Shown: positions 10,577-20,765, numbered from the stretch's first letter. The stretch: 64,000 bases of DNA from Bartonella sp. WD12.1 (GCF_002022415.1 NZ_MUBG01000001.1:1632501-1696500), one strand, 5' to 3'. A program made the numbers and translations. The notes: generated by a model not told the origin, from the letters alone.

Positions 10577-11743
10577 ATGTTTGATTCGTTTTTTTCTTTG
10601 ATACTCTTAAATGAGCGTTTTTATGGATTTATAGTTTTATTTTTACTAGCCGGTTTTGTGCTTATGATGATTATGCGCAGTAACCGAAAAAAGGCTATTG
10701 AAGCGACTACACACGCACATGAAATGCAAATGCAGATGGCTGCATTGTTAAAAACCCAAGCTGAAATGCAAGGGCGTATGCAGACAATGGCAGAAATTTT
10801 TGGTCAAAGACAGGCTGAATTAAATCAGTCTATTCGCGAACAACTCAATGGGATGACAGCTAATTTAGGTCAAACTCTTCAGGTGCAGACCAAATCTACT
10901 TATGAAAATTTGACCCGTTTGCAAGAACGTTTAGCAGTAATTGATGCGGCACAAAATAACATTCAATCGCTTACTGGGCAGATTATTCAGCTGCAGGCTA
11001 TTTTAAATAACAAGCAAACACGTGGTATCTTTGGTCAAGGACGGATGGAAGCTATTATTTCTGATGCTTTACCAGCTAATACTTATGTTTTTCAGGCGGT
11101 TCTTTCAAATGGAAAACAACCAGATTGTCTCATTCATATGCCTAATAAAGCACCAGCCCTTGTTGTGGATGCTAAATTTCCTCTAGAAGCTTGGAATGCT
11201 ATGCGTAAGGCATCATCTTCTGAAGAACGAAAAAGAGCTAAACGCCAATTTCGCACCGATATGGATGTACATATTCGTGATATTGCGCAAAAATATTTAA
11301 TTCCCGGAGAAACACATGATACAGCTTTTCTCTTTGTGCCATCGGAATCAATTTTTGCAACAATCTATGAAGATTTTGAACAATTAGTACAAAAAGCTAA
11401 TCGTGCGCATGTGATTATTGTATCGCCATCTTTGTTAATGTTATCTGTTCAAGTTGTACAAACTATTATGAAAGATGCAAAGATACGTGAACAAGCGCAT
11501 TTAGTTCAATCAGAGGTAGCAAAATTAATGGAAGACTTTGGACGAATGGATACGCGTGTTCGTGCTTTACAAAAACATTTTTACAAAGCAGGTGAGGATA
11601 TTGAAGCAATTTTAACGTCGTCTTCTAAAATTATGAGACGTGCTAGCCGCATTGAGGCTTTCGAATTAAAGGAAAATGATTTTATATCAAAGCCAATAAC
11701 AGCGCACGTTCAGTCGCAAACATTGCGTTTGAGTGATGAATAG
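10577..11743 (+). CDS. rmuC: RmuC-family DNA recombination protein
   Basis: The 388-residue protein is of the RmuC family. It has an N-terminal membrane anchor (YGFIVLFLLAGFVLMMIM, about residues 13-32), a long coiled coil to about residue 140, then the RmuC nuclease-like core with LVVDAKFPLEAW, TAFLFVPSE and the conserved QTIMKDAKI. In E. coli rmuC affects inversion between short inverted repeats and is presumed to limit recombination; biochemical activity is inferred from its restriction-endonuclease-like fold. It is transcribed divergently from def, as in other Rhizobiales. Confidence 0.88.
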   Translation: MFDSFFSLILLNERFYGFIVLFLLAGFVLMMIMRSNRKKAIEATTHAHEMQMQMAALLKTQAEMQGRMQTMAEIFGQRQAELNQSIREQLNGMTANLGQTLQVQTKSTYENLTRLQERLAVIDAAQNNIQSLTGQIIQLQAILNNKQTRGIFGQGRMEAIISDALPANTYVFQAVLSNGKQPDCLIHMPNKAPALVVDAKFPLEAWNAMRKASSSEERKRAKRQFRTDMDVHIRDIAQKYLIPGETHDTAFLFVPSESIFATIYEDFEQLVQKANRAHVIIVSPSLLMLSVQVVQTIMKDAKIREQAHLVQSEVAKLMEDFGRMDTRVRALQKHFYKAGEDIEAILTSSSKIMRRASRIEAFELKENDFISKPITAHVQSQTLRLSDE

Positions 11744-11769
11744 TAAAATAAAATTACTCAAGTAGATAT

Positions 11770-11787
11770 AGGATAATTTTTTATCCT
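11770..11787 (+). terminator. Possible weak terminator after rmuC
   Basis: AGGATAA (11770-11776) and TTATCCT (11781-11787) form a 7-bp stem with a TTTT loop, followed by mixed T/A sequence. The stem is AT-rich and the tail imperfect, so termination would be weak. Confidence 0.4.
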
Positions 11788-11856
11788 TTATTAATTTAGT
11801 AAGAATTTGGGAGTATTTATATCACGTTTTATCTTTTTATAAGGGGACAAAGGGTG

Positions 11857-12444
11857 ATGCGGCGCCTTTTATTATTGGGGACATTTGTATTGTTTTTAGG
11901 TAGTTGTGCAACAAAGCCTCCCACGTATACAAGTAATGCTTGTGCTATTTTAGCTCAAAAAAGTGGTTTTTTTGATAATTGGAAAAAAGCTTCCAAAAAT
12001 GCAGAAATGCGTCATGGAATTTCTGCATCTATTATTCTTGCAACCATTAATACAGAATCAGGTTTTCGTCATAATGCACGTCCTAAGCGTAAAAAACTTC
12101 TTGGTTTTATTCCGTGGAAGCGTCGTTCAACAGCTTACGGTTATGCTCAAGCACTTGATAATACGTGGGCAGTCTATATTCGCTCTACAGGAAGGTCTTC
12201 TGCACGACGGACTAATTTTGCTGATTCTGCCGATTTTGTTGCTTGGTATCATCGCCAAAGTGTTAAACGTAATGGTATTAATCCTAATGATGCGTATAGT
12301 CTTTATTTAAACTATTATATGGGGCATGGTGCTTATGCTCGCAATAGAGGTCGTTCTACCCCAGCGATTACAGAAGCTGCACAACGTATGGATAAAATGG
12401 CAAGACGTTATGATCAGCAATTAAGAACGTGTGGTTGGCGCTAG
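11857..12444 (+). CDS. Lytic-transglycosylase (SLT)-like lipoprotein
   Basis: The 195-residue precursor starts MRRLLLLGTFVLFLGSC: a short basic N region, hydrophobic core and lipobox LGSC with the lipidated cysteine near residue 17. It is therefore expected to be an anchored periplasmic or outer-membrane lipoprotein. The mature part has an SLT-type fold: SASIILATINTESGF supplies the catalytic glutamate and STAYGYAQAL the second conserved motif, followed by YYMGHGAYAR. Such enzymes cleave peptidoglycan with anhydromuropeptide release. ATG 11857 is preferred over GTG 11854. The ribosome site is an AAGGGG or AAAGGG run upstream. Confidence 0.8.
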   Translation: MRRLLLLGTFVLFLGSCATKPPTYTSNACAILAQKSGFFDNWKKASKNAEMRHGISASIILATINTESGFRHNARPKRKKLLGFIPWKRRSTAYGYAQALDNTWAVYIRSTGRSSARRTNFADSADFVAWYHRQSVKRNGINPNDAYSLYLNYYMGHGAYARNRGRSTPAITEAAQRMDKMARRYDQQLRTCGWR

Positions 12445-12780
12445 AAAGATTGTGCAAATAGTCGGATCAAAATGTCATTAAATATTTTGTGAAAATTCAT
12501 GTTTATTGTGAATGATATACAAGCAAAAGATTGATTGCTTTCTGTTTTTGTAGGTCAAATTTATCCTATTTAGTTGAAGCTTTTTAAGTTTTAAAGCTTA
12601 TATTAATTGGGGAGGCACAGTTATTATCTTCAATAATAATTATCACAAAATAAGCTTATTTTTCTCATTTTTAAAAAAGCTAATTTTCTGCAATAGCCTT
12701 TATGACAAGTTAAGACTGTAAAATAGCTACAATACTTAAGTTCATAGATTGGGCGATTTCATAATTTGTCTTAAAATAAT
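12445..12780. other. Intergenic stretch, lipoprotein to DUF1150
   Basis: No gene is supported on either strand. It contains a 16-base AT-rich palindrome AAAATAAGCTTATTTT at 12647-12662 and several T-runs. It lies between convergent genes, so it should hold 3' untranslated sequence and perhaps terminators, but no GC-rich terminator stem is visible. Confidence 0.5.
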
Positions 12781-13032
12781 TTAGTGCAATGTGACAATTT
12801 GTAACTCATGTTCATTAGCACCTGCAAGAGCGATAGAGCGCTCGTCGGATAAAATGATTGGGTGGCCCGTTTCACCAAAGAGAGCCCATACTGTAATTCC
12901 TGGAGTCATTGGCGGAAGATCTGGAAAATTTTTAGCTAGATCGTCTGTACAAACTTTTTTTAAATAAGCAATTTGTCCTTCATTAGAAGATGCTGTGTCT
13001 TGTAATGACAAGATTTGTTTATGCTCACTCAT
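12781..13032 (-). CDS. DUF1150 family protein
   Basis: A small 83-residue acidic cytosolic protein without membrane segments or signal. The central LPPMTPGITVWALFGETGHPI followed by ILSDERSIALAGA matches the DUF1150 family of alphaproteobacteria. In many relatives the gene is paired with a small heat-shock (Hsp20) gene; no Hsp20 is present here. Function is unknown. ATG 13032 has AAAGGACC-type sequence a few bases upstream on the minus strand, a plausible ribosome site. Confidence 0.8.
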   Translation of the reverse strand: MSEHKQILSLQDTASSNEGQIAYLKKVCTDDLAKNFPDLPPMTPGITVWALFGETGHPIILSDERSIALAGANEHELQIVTLH

Positions 13033-13573
13033 TTCATTGGTCCTTTATGCATTGACTCTTATTACTTTCGCTGCTGACTTGAATTAGATCTATTGCATTT
13101 AATCAATAAAGAATAATTGATAAAAGATTATTTTTCAACTTAGTACTCATGCTATACATATCTTTAGTGAGAAGAAAAGCGTATTGGAACTTATGCGAAG
13201 TTACACCATGATAGAAATATCGATGGTTTTAACTATTTGCTCACTGTGAATAGCCAATTGATTCTCTGCTAGAGGAAGCTTAAGCATATTAAGCTTGAGT
13301 GTGATAACAACCAGAGTTTACACGTATAGCTCTCCTCATTATTTTTATGAAAATACGCACTATTTATAATTAGCGTAAGCTTTATTCGTTATATCAATAT
13401 ATTGTGATGTGTTATTCTTTTTTCAAATTTAAAAAGAAAAGAGTAAAATATGTGTCATTGTAATAGTTACTCTTTAAAGTGATTAATTGACAAATCTTTA
13501 AAAAGCATTTTTCATATTTCTCTTATGGGATAAGTGTGAGCAATAACTTCAAAGAAAACAAGAAAGAAGGTTG
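13033..13573. other. 0.54 kb intergenic region with a perfect inverted repeat
   Basis: No ORF is convincing. It contains divergent promoter space for the DUF1150 gene and nth. The most ordered element is the 8-bp perfect inverted repeat AAGCTTAA (13276-13283) and TTAAGCTT (13289-13296) with a GCATA loop and no T tail. An Hsp20 gene or its relic would be the expected neighbour here, but I see none. Confidence 0.5.
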
Positions 13574-14314
13574 ATGACTGAAGAGACAAGGCAATTGAGA
13601 AAAGCGCAAAAAGTCGTCGGAACATTATATAGGAAAGATGAGATTGCAGAAATCTTTCGCCGTTTTTCTATTCAGCGCCCTACTCCCAAAAGCGATCTTA
13701 TGTATACGAATGCTTTTACTCTTTTAATTGCGGTTATTCTTTCAGCTCAGGCTACAGATATTGGTGTTAATAAGGTTACACAAGAGTTATTTCCTCTTGC
13801 GGATAGACCGGAAAAAATGATTGCGTTGGGAGAAGAGGGGATTGCATCTTATATCCGAACCATTGGTCTTTGGCGTGCAAAGGCCCGAAATATTTATGCA
13901 CTTTGTTGCCTTTTAATTGATCAGTATGATGGCCAAGTGCCTGATAGTCGCGAAGCACTCATGGCGCTACCTGGTGTAGGGCGCAAAACAGCTAATGTTG
14001 TTTTAAATGTTGCTTTTGGTCAACCTACTCTAGCTGTAGATACGCATATTTTGCGCCTTGGAAACCGCCTTGGTTTAGCACCAGGTAAAACACCAGAGGT
14101 GGTTGAAGAGAAGTTAGTGAAAATTATACCAGCTTGTTATATGCATTATGCTCATCATTGGCTTATTTTACATGGGCGTTGCGTTTGTAAGGCGCGTAAA
14201 GCACTTTGTACACAGTGCATCATTGCTGACCTTTGCAAAGCAGCAATCAAAACAAATGCTATTCCAGCCCCCTTGGTTGAAGTTAAAGGGAATGGAGCTC
14301 CTGTTTTTTTTTAA
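13574..14314 (+). CDS. nth: Endonuclease III (DNA glycosylase/AP lyase)
   Basis: Nth removes oxidised pyrimidines and cleaves the abasic site in base-excision repair. The 246-residue protein has the helix-hairpin-helix LMALPGVGRKTANVVL with the catalytic lysine, the catalytic aspartate in AVDTHILRLGNRLGL, and a C-terminal [4Fe-4S] cluster motif CX6CX2CX5C (CKARKALCTQCIIADLC). All catalytic and cluster residues are present. ATG 13574 is one codon after an in-frame TTG; GAAAGAAGG lies just upstream. The N-terminal 25 residues are a species-variable extension. Confidence 0.95.
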   Translation: MTEETRQLRKAQKVVGTLYRKDEIAEIFRRFSIQRPTPKSDLMYTNAFTLLIAVILSAQATDIGVNKVTQELFPLADRPEKMIALGEEGIASYIRTIGLWRAKARNIYALCCLLIDQYDGQVPDSREALMALPGVGRKTANVVLNVAFGQPTLAVDTHILRLGNRLGLAPGKTPEVVEEKLVKIIPACYMHYAHHWLILHGRCVCKARKALCTQCIIADLCKAAIKTNAIPAPLVEVKGNGAPVFF

Positions 14315-14369
14315 TATGGCCTTGCTATTTTATGTATACTGGCTTATGAAAACATGGTTGGAACCGCCC

Positions 14370-14431
14370 GGCAGGGCATGCCGTGGCTGTTTAAATGGCT
14401 TATTCAAATTTTGATCAGTTTGATCAAATTT
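14370..14431 (+). promoter_or_regulatory. Possible structured leader of rpmI-rplT
   Basis: Two hairpins precede rpmI. CGGCA/TGCCG has a 5-base loop near 14370-14384. AAATTTTGATCA (14406-14417) pairs with TGATCAAATTT (14421-14431) with one bulged T. Ribosomal protein L20 represses rpmI-rplT through leader structures in several bacteria; whether this leader does so is inference. The second hairpin could equally be a processing site. Confidence 0.35.
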
Positions 14432-14450
14432 AAACATATGGAGTAGCAAA

Positions 14451-14654
14451 ATGCCCAAAATGAAGACCAAATCATCTGCTAAGAAACGGTTCAAGATTAC
14501 TGCACTAGGTCGGGTGAAAGCAGCAGCTGCAGGCAAACGTCATGGTATGATTAAACGCTCTAATAAGTTTATTCGTGATGCACGTGGAACAATGATTCTA
14601 GCTGAATCAGATGCTAAAAAAATCACTCAGTATTATTTACCCAATGGCCTTTAA
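14451..14654 (+). CDS. rpmI: 50S ribosomal protein L35
   Basis: A 67-residue very basic protein starting [20 protein letters not shown], with the family [19 protein letters not shown]. It is a structural component of the large ribosomal subunit. GGAG (14440-14443) lies seven bases before the ATG. It forms the usual rpmI-rplT pair with L20 33 bases downstream; infC, often upstream in other bacteria, is not here. Confidence 0.97.
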   Translation: MPKMKTKSSAKKRFKITALGRVKAAAAGKRHGMIKRSNKFIRDARGTMILAESDAKKITQYYLPNGL

Positions 14655-14687
14655 GCTTTGCACTTTTGATTCATAGGAGATTGTCAT

Positions 14688-15089
14688 ATGGCACGTGTAA
14701 AAAGAGGTGTTACAGCTCACGCTAAACACAAAAAAGTTCTTAAAGAAGCTGAAGGTTTTCGTGGTCGGCGTAAAAATACTATTCGTGCAGCTAAAGCAGC
14801 GGTTGATCGTTCAAAGCAATATGCTTATCGTGATCGTAAAAACCGCAAGCGTACTTTCCGTTCTTTGTGGATTCAGCGGATCAATGCAGCTGTTCGTGTA
14901 GAAGGTTTAACTTATGGACGTTTTATTGATGGACTGTCAAAGGCCGGTATTGAGATTGATCGTAAGGTTCTGTCTGATATAGCTATTTATGAGCCCACAG
15001 CATTTGCTGCTTTAGTGGTTTCTGCAAAGAAGGCTTTAGAATATTTAAAAGACACAACGCCTAATGCTTTTGAAAGTGCTGTCAAGTAA
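14688..15089 (+). CDS. rplT: 50S ribosomal protein L20
   Basis: A 133-residue basic protein needed for early 50S assembly. The N-terminal extended basic segment ([30 protein letters not shown]) threads along 23S rRNA. The globular C-terminal half contains [13 protein letters not shown] and [22 protein letters not shown]. The C terminus is about 15 residues longer than in E. coli, which is usual in Rhizobiales. AGGAG lies just upstream of the start. In many bacteria L20 also represses its own operon. Confidence 0.97.
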   Translation: MARVKRGVTAHAKHKKVLKEAEGFRGRRKNTIRAAKAAVDRSKQYAYRDRKNRKRTFRSLWIQRINAAVRVEGLTYGRFIDGLSKAGIEIDRKVLSDIAIYEPTAFAALVVSAKKALEYLKDTTPNAFESAVK

Positions 15090-15129
15090 GCCAGTTGCGT
15101 TTTCTTAAAGCATTTATTTATTCAAGATT

Positions 15130-15161
15130 CCGCTCTGGTTATTACTGGTGCGGTTTTTTTT
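15130..15161 (+). terminator. Probable terminator after rplT
   Basis: CCGC-T-CTGG (15130-15138) pairs with CTGG-T-GCGG (15145-15153), with one internal mismatch and two G-U pairs. It has a 6-base loop and is followed by eight T residues (15154-15161). It separates rpmI-rplT from pheS. Confidence 0.65.
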
Positions 15162-15181
15162 AATGTAAAATAGGCAGAAAT

Positions 15182-16267
15182 ATGAACGATATTGAACGTC
15201 TAGAACAAGAAATTTGTTCAGCTTTAGAAGCAGCCAATGATGAACAAGCACTTGAAGCAGTACGTATTGCGGCATTGGGTAAAAAAGGTAGCATTTCTGA
15301 AAGATTAAAAGCATTAGGAAAGATGGATGCTGATGAACGCCATAAAATCGGGCCTGTGCTTAATGGATTAAAAAATCGTATTTTAGAATTGTGGGCGCAA
15401 AAGCACGATGTTCTTAAACGTCACGCAACAGCTGTACGCCTCTCTAAGGAAACAATTGATGTAACTTTGCCTGTTCGCTCTTCGCCTATAGAGCGTGGTC
15501 GTATCCATCCTATTTCGCAAGTGATTGATGAAATCATAGCTATTTACGCGAATATGGGTTTTTCTATTGCACAAGGGCCAGATATTGAAACAGATTATTA
15601 TAATTTTACTGCATTGAATTTTCCTGAAGATCATCCAGCCCGCGAAATGCACGATACCTTCTTTTTTGATGTAGATGAGGCGGGAAATCGGAAATTATTG
15701 CGCACGCACACATCGCCAGTACAAATTCGCGTGATGGAAAAGAAACAGACACCAATACGCATTATTATTCCTGGAAAAACTTACCGTATGGATTCTGATG
15801 CAACGCATTCACCAATGTTTCATCAGGTAGAAGGATTGGTGGTTGATAAAACTTCCACTATTGCACATATGATGTGGCTTCATGAAACTTTTTGTAAAGC
15901 CTTTTTTGAAGTATCTTCGGTAAAGATGCGTTTTCGCCCATCTTTTTTTCCTTTTACAGAGCCGTCTATGGAAGTAGATATTCAATGTGGTCGTTCCGGT
16001 TCACAAGTCAGGTTTGGAGAAGGTCGTGATTGGTTGGAAATTTTAGGATGTGGTATGGTGCATCCTCATGTATTGAAGAATGCTGGTTTTGATCCGGATG
16101 AATATCAAGGATTTGCGTGGGGTATGGGGATTGATCGTATGGCTATGTTGAAATATGGCATGCCTGATTTGCGGGCTTTTTTTGAAACTGATCTACGTTG
16201 GTTGAATCATTATGGTTTTCGTTGCTTTGATGTGCCTGCTCTTTTTACTGGTTTGAGCAATGTATAA
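15182..16267 (+). CDS. pheS: Phenylalanyl-tRNA synthetase alpha subunit
   Basis: PheS is the catalytic subunit of the alpha2-beta2 enzyme that charges tRNA-Phe. The 361-residue protein has an N-terminal coiled coil (residues 1-90) that binds tRNA. The class II core follows, with motif 1 around [18 protein letters not shown], motif 2 around [19 protein letters not shown] and motif 3 in the glycine-rich [17 protein letters not shown]. Phe-pocket residues in [15 protein letters not shown] are intact. It is 31 bases upstream of pheT and surely co-transcribed. Confidence 0.97.
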   Translation: MNDIERLEQEICSALEAANDEQALEAVRIAALGKKGSISERLKALGKMDADERHKIGPVLNGLKNRILELWAQKHDVLKRHATAVRLSKETIDVTLPVRSSPIERGRIHPISQVIDEIIAIYANMGFSIAQGPDIETDYYNFTALNFPEDHPAREMHDTFFFDVDEAGNRKLLRTHTSPVQIRVMEKKQTPIRIIIPGKTYRMDSDATHSPMFHQVEGLVVDKTSTIAHMMWLHETFCKAFFEVSSVKMRFRPSFFPFTEPSMEVDIQCGRSGSQVRFGEGRDWLEILGCGMVHPHVLKNAGFDPDEYQGFAWGMGIDRMAMLKYGMPDLRAFFETDLRWLNHYGFRCFDVPALFTGLSNV

Positions 16268-16298
16268 TTTTGTCACGGTTTTTATGTGAGGTTTTAAG

Positions 16299-18713
16299 AT
16301 GAAATTTACATTGTCTTGGTTGAAAGATCACCTAGAAACAGATGCATCTTTGGATGAAATTTGTGATAAACTGACAGCTATTGGTCTTGAGGTTGATCAT
16401 GTTGAAGATTATGCTTCTTTAGCAGGTTTTGTGAATGCAAAGGTTTTAACAGCTGTAAAACATCCTGATGCGGATAAATTACAAATTTTGTCAGTAGATA
16501 CAGGGTCCAGTGCACCTATGCAAGTTGTGTGTGGTGCATCAAATGCGCGTGTTGGGCTTGTTAGTGTTCTTGCATTGCCAGGCACCTATGTGCCGGGGCT
16601 TGATGTGACATTATCTGTGGGGAAAATCCGTGGTGTTGATAGTTTTGGTATGATGTGTTCATCAGCAGAACTTAAGTTGTTAGATGAACATGATGGGATT
16701 ATTGAATTGCCAGAGGACGCTCCTCTTGGAGTGCCGTATGCAGATTATGCAGGTTTGAATGATCCTGTGATTGATGTTGGATTGACGCCTAATCGTTCTG
16801 ATTGCACCGGTGTTCGTGGGATTGCTCGTGATTTAGCTGCAGCCGGCATTGGGCGATTAAAAGAATTATCGATACCGCAATTTGACACCTCTTTTGAAAC
16901 ATCAGTTCAAGTTACTTTGGATTTTTTTCAAAGTACCTCGTTATGTTTGGGCTTTTCTTGGCGCGAAGTACGCAATGTGCAAAATAGTGCATCACCACAA
17001 TGGATGCAAAGGCGTTTGAATGCAATCGGTTTGAGACCGATTAATGCGCTGGTTGATATAACAAACTATATAAGTTTTGATCTTGGTCGTCCGCTTCATG
17101 TTTTTGATGCGGATAAGGTTAAAGGGGCTTTAAGAGTACGTCGTGGTTGTGAAGGTGAACAACTTCAAGCTCTGAATGGTAAAATCTATAATTTAGGTAC
17201 TAAGGATTGTGTCATTGCAGATGAAGAAGGAGTTGTTGCTATTGCTGGTATTATGGGTGGTGTCAGAACGAGTTGTGATGAAATGACACGCCGTGTTATT
17301 ATTGAATCAGCTCTTTGGGATTCACGCAGTATTGCACAGACCGGTCGTGCATTAGGCCTTATTAGCGATGCGCGTTATCGGTTTGAACGGGGTGTTGATC
17401 CTGCTTTTATGGAATCAGGGCTTGAGATTGCCACACAGTTTGTGTTGAATCTTTGTGGTGGTGAGGTATCAAGAGCACAAGTTGTTGGCTATCAGAAACC
17501 AGAAGTTAAACAGATCAGCTTTCCATTTTCTGAAATTAAACGTTTGACTAATTTAGAAATAGAACGTGGAGAAGCCATTACTATTTTAAAACAGCTTGGA
17601 TTTGGCATTAAAGGAGAAGGAGATGTGGTTATAGTCGAAGTGCCAACATGGCGCTCTGATGTTGTGGGTAAAGCTGATTTAGTAGAAGAAGTGATACGAA
17701 TTTATGGGCTGGATAAAATTGAACCTATACCATTGAAAGATTTTACTAGGGGAAATAATAAAATTCTAACATTTTCGCAAATTGTTTCACGTGTTGCTCG
17801 TCGGGCTTTAGCGTGTAGAGGCATGGTGGAAGCTGTATCTTGGTCATTTATTTCTGAAAATCAGGCGCTGACTTTTGGAGGTGGTCAAGCGCAGCTTAAA
17901 TTGGTAAATCCTATTGCAACTGATATGTCGGTGATGCGCCCTTCTCTTTTGCCTGGTTTGCTTATTGCTGCACAGCGAAATGTTGATCGTGGTTTCCCGG
18001 ATTTTGCCTTGTTTGAAGTTTCAAGTATTTATAAGGGCGATGCACCTGATGAACAACAGTGTGTTGCTGGTGGTATTCGTCGTGGTACAGAAAAATTTGA
18101 AGGGTCTGGACGTTTTTGGAGTGGAAATGCAAAAGTAGTTGATGTCTTTGATGCCAAAGCAGATGCATTGGCTGTTTTGGAAGCGTGTGGTGTAGATATT
18201 AGCAAAGTACAAATTGGAACTGAAACACCTGATTGGTATCATCCTGGTCGTTCAGGTGTCATTAAGCTTGGACCAAAGGTTATTCTTGGTTTCTTTGGTG
18301 TTTTTCATCCTGATACATTAGAAAAATTAGATGTTAGTGGTCCTTTATGCGGTTTTGAAGTTTTTCTTGACCAAATTCCGGAACCAAAGAAAAAGGCAAC
18401 AAAAATCCGTTCTCCTTTAAAGTTGTTACCTTTTCAAATGGTACGACGCGATTTTGCTTTTGTGGTTGATAAAGCAATAGCATCTTCTCTGATTGTTAAT
18501 GCTGCACGTGGGGCAGATAAAAAACTTATTCATTCAGTACAGATTTTTGATCTTTTTGAAGATCCAAGTCTTGGTGAGGATAAAAAGTCTGTGGCGATTG
18601 AAGTTGCTATTCAACCTGTTGAACGAACCTTAACAGATGAAGATCTTGAAGAACTTGCTTTGAAAGTGGTGGAAAATGTTACTAAAGCGACAGGTGCATG
18701 TTTGCGTTGCTGA
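16299..18713 (+). CDS. pheT: Phenylalanyl-tRNA synthetase beta subunit
   Basis: PheT (804 aa, full length) is the beta subunit. In order it has: an EMAP/OB tRNA-binding domain at about residues 40-150 ([18 protein letters not shown]); the B3/B4 editing domain ([31 protein letters not shown]); the B5 domain near 400-475; a degenerate catalytic-like domain; and the C-terminal anticodon-binding FDX-ACB domain ([17 protein letters not shown]). It recognises tRNA-Phe and edits Tyr-tRNA-Phe. A GTGAGG ribosome site lies upstream of ATG 16299. No disruption is seen. Confidence 0.97.
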   Translation: MKFTLSWLKDHLETDASLDEICDKLTAIGLEVDHVEDYASLAGFVNAKVLTAVKHPDADKLQILSVDTGSSAPMQVVCGASNARVGLVSVLALPGTYVPGLDVTLSVGKIRGVDSFGMMCSSAELKLLDEHDGIIELPEDAPLGVPYADYAGLNDPVIDVGLTPNRSDCTGVRGIARDLAAAGIGRLKELSIPQFDTSFETSVQVTLDFFQSTSLCLGFSWREVRNVQNSASPQWMQRRLNAIGLRPINALVDITNYISFDLGRPLHVFDADKVKGALRVRRGCEGEQLQALNGKIYNLGTKDCVIADEEGVVAIAGIMGGVRTSCDEMTRRVIIESALWDSRSIAQTGRALGLISDARYRFERGVDPAFMESGLEIATQFVLNLCGGEVSRAQVVGYQKPEVKQISFPFSEIKRLTNLEIERGEAITILKQLGFGIKGEGDVVIVEVPTWRSDVVGKADLVEEVIRIYGLDKIEPIPLKDFTRGNNKILTFSQIVSRVARRALACRGMVEAVSWSFISENQALTFGGGQAQLKLVNPIATDMSVMRPSLLPGLLIAAQRNVDRGFPDFALFEVSSIYKGDAPDEQQCVAGGIRRGTEKFEGSGRFWSGNAKVVDVFDAKADALAVLEACGVDISKVQIGTETPDWYHPGRSGVIKLGPKVILGFFGVFHPDTLEKLDVSGPLCGFEVFLDQIPEPKKKATKIRSPLKLLPFQMVRRDFAFVVDKAIASSLIVNAARGADKKLIHSVQIFDLFEDPSLGEDKKSVAIEVAIQPVERTLTDEDLEELALKVVENVTKATGACLRC

Positions 18714-18994
18714 GTTTTATGTTTTGCACAGTTGGTTACTATTCTTTTGTAGGGATTATTTTATACATAAGCGCCTTTTTCAGTATTTTTTTGTTGAGTA
18801 CTAGAGCGATAAATATGGGCCTTAAATTAAAGGGTCAGGGAATTTTTCGAAATTGATTTTCATATCAGTAGGCTATTAATTGAAATTATAAACAGTTTTC
18901 AGTGTAAAAAATTTTTTAAATAGCTGAAAATAACAGAAAAAAACCGTTATTTTGGATAATTTCTCGTTGCAAAGGTGAAAATTAACTGTTAATT
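18714..18994. other. Intergenic region pheT-sitA
   Basis: No ORF is visible. This is the AT-rich upstream region of the sit operon and holds its promoter. The recognisable operator-like palindrome is listed separately at its right end. No convincing terminator for pheT is seen. Confidence 0.5.
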
Positions 18995-19015
18995 GATAAT
19001 GCAAATCATTTGCAA
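18995..19015 (+). promoter_or_regulatory. Mur/Fur-type metal operator upstream of sitA
   Basis: GATAAT is followed by the perfect inverted repeat GCAAAT-C-ATTTGC (19001-19013), ending 17 bases before the sitA ATG. TGCAAAT/ATTTGCA palindromes are the kind of site bound by the alphaproteobacterial Fur homologue Mur (manganese-responsive) upstream of sitABCD. The position suits repression of the transporter when metal is plentiful. The site is seen; the regulator is inferred. Confidence 0.6.
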
Positions 19016-19029
19016 TAGAAAGTAGATCG

Positions 19030-19938
19030 ATGAAAGTAAAAGCGTTTTTTACTGCATTTTTTTTAGGTTTAATCTTTTTAATTCCTAACTTAGCTTTGAG
19101 TGCTAACAAGTTTAAAGCTGTTACAACGTTCACTATTATTGCTGATATGGCACGCAATGTAGCAGGTGATGTTGCTGATGTTGAATCCATTACTAAACCA
19201 GGTGCTGAAATTCACGAATATCAGCCTACACCGCGCGATCTTATGCGTGCGCAAGGCGCCAATCTTATATTGTGGAATGGGTTAGAATTAGAGCTTTGGT
19301 TTGAAAAATTTTTTCAAAATATTAAAGATGTTCCAAGTGTTGTTGTTTCAGAAGGTGTTGTACCCATCGCAATTGGCGAAGGGCCTTTTAGCGGTAAACC
19401 GAATCCTCATGCGTGGATGTCACCGACTTTAGCTTTGATTTACATTGATAATATTCGTGATGCCTTTGTAAAGTATGATCCTGAGCATGCTAACATTTAT
19501 AAAGAAAATGCTGAAATCTATAAGCAGAAGATTCGTTTAAGTCTTGACCCAATCAAAGTTGAATTGGAAGCATTGCCAGAAGATAAGCGTTGGCTTGTGA
19601 CCAGTGAAGGTGCGTTTAGCTATTTGGCTCGTGATTTTGGTCTAAAAGAGCTTTATTTATGGCCAATAAATGCTGATCAACAGGGAACACCACAGCAAGT
19701 TAAGCATGTTATTGATATGGTTCGCAAATATCATATTCAAGTCATTTTTTCTGAAAGCACCATTTCTGCTGCACCTGCCAAGCAAGTTGCAAAAGAAACA
19801 GGCATTCGGTATGGCGGTGTTCTTTATGTTGATTCACTAAGTGAAAAAGGCGGTGAGGTTCCAACCTATATTGATTTGTTACGTGTTACGAGTGCGCGTA
19901 TTGCCCAGGGGTTATCTGAAAGGGTGAAAGGTCAATGA
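19030..19938 (+). CDS. sitA: Manganese/iron ABC transporter, periplasmic binding protein
   Basis: A 302-residue cluster A-I (SitA/YfeA/MntC-type) metal-binding protein. A Sec signal peptide spans residues 1-25 (hydrophobic [19 protein letters not shown], cleavage after ALSA). Metal ligands expected for the family are visible: His in [12 protein letters not shown], His in PNPHAWMSP, Glu in [10 protein letters not shown] and Asp in LYVDSLS. It captures Mn(II), and perhaps Fe(II), in the periplasm. The stop overlaps the sitB start (ATGA), so sitABCD is one operon behind the Mur/Fur-like box. The absence of a His-rich loop argues against a zinc-specific ZnuA. Confidence 0.93.
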   Translation: MKVKAFFTAFFLGLIFLIPNLALSANKFKAVTTFTIIADMARNVAGDVADVESITKPGAEIHEYQPTPRDLMRAQGANLILWNGLELELWFEKFFQNIKDVPSVVVSEGVVPIAIGEGPFSGKPNPHAWMSPTLALIYIDNIRDAFVKYDPEHANIYKENAEIYKQKIRLSLDPIKVELEALPEDKRWLVTSEGAFSYLARDFGLKELYLWPINADQQGTPQQVKHVIDMVRKYHIQVIFSESTISAAPAKQVAKETGIRYGGVLYVDSLSEKGGEVPTYIDLLRVTSARIAQGLSERVKGQ

Positions 19939-20765
19939 TCGAATCTGGAATATCTGTTCAAGATGTAACGGTGATTTATCGTAATGGGCATATGGCTTTG
20001 CGCGAAGTAAGTTTTGAAAATCCAGTTGGTTCGATTGCAGCATTGGTCGGGGTTAACGGATCAGGAAAATCAACGTTATTTAAAGCTATTATGGGATTTG
20101 TACAGCCTTCAAAAGGAAAAATTCGCATTTTAGGTTTACCGGTTAAAAAGGCTTTAAAACAAAATCTCATTGCTTATGTGCCTCAAAATGAAGATGTTGA
20201 TTGGGATTTTCCTGTTCTTGTTGAAGACGTTGTATTGATGGGGCGGTACGGTCATATGAATTTTTTTCGCTATGCACGTGCGCAAGATCGCGAGGCCGTT
20301 TGTTCTGCTTTAGAGCGTGTCGATATGTTGGCGTTTGCTAAACGCCAAATTGGGGAGCTTTCTGGTGGACAGAAGAAGCGTGTCTTTCTAGCGCGTGCTT
20401 TAGCACAGGAGGCAAAAGCTATTTTATTAGATGAACCATTTACGGGGGTTGATGTTAAAACGGAAGATAAAATTATTGCTTTGTTGCAAGACCTTCGTAA
20501 AGAAGGTGCGATAATATTAATTTCTACCCACAATTTAAGTTCTGTTTTTGAATTTTGTGATCGTACGGTTTTAATAAAAGGGACTGTTTTAGCTTCTGGA
20601 TTAACACAAATGGTTTTCACGCAGAAAAATCTTGAACGAACTTTTGGTGGTGCATTACATCGTCATAATCTTGATTTCCAAGGTGGAAAAAAAGATAATA
20701 TTTTTGCAGATGGTGAAGAGCCTTTATTTTTTGACTACAATCAAGAGCGGAAGAACGTTTCATGA
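19935..20765 (+). CDS. sitB: Manganese/iron ABC transporter, ATP-binding protein
   Basis: The ATPase of the Sit metal importer, 276 residues. Walker A is GVNGSGKST near residue 38, the Q loop is in [13 protein letters not shown], the signature LSGGQKKR near 140, Walker [12 protein letters not shown] and the switch histidine in STHNLSSV. The DWDFP segment after the Q loop is typical of Mn/Zn importers. The last 40 or so residues form a variable tail. It overlaps sitA and sitC by four bases each. Confidence 0.95.
   Translation: MIESGISVQDVTVIYRNGHMALREVSFENPVGSIAALVGVNGSGKSTLFKAIMGFVQPSKGKIRILGLPVKKALKQNLIAYVPQNEDVDWDFPVLVEDVVLMGRYGHMNFFRYARAQDREAVCSALERVDMLAFAKRQIGELSGGQKKRVFLARALAQEAKAILLDEPFTGVDVKTEDKIIALLQDLRKEGAIILISTHNLSSVFEFCDRTVLIKGTVLASGLTQMVFTQKNLERTFGGALHRHNLDFQGGKKDNIFADGEEPLFFDYNQERKNVS

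Noticed and set aside
12647-12662. AAAATAAGCTTATTTT palindrome as an operator
   Set aside because: Short AT-rich palindromes are expected by chance here, and it lies between two convergent genes where no promoter is needed.
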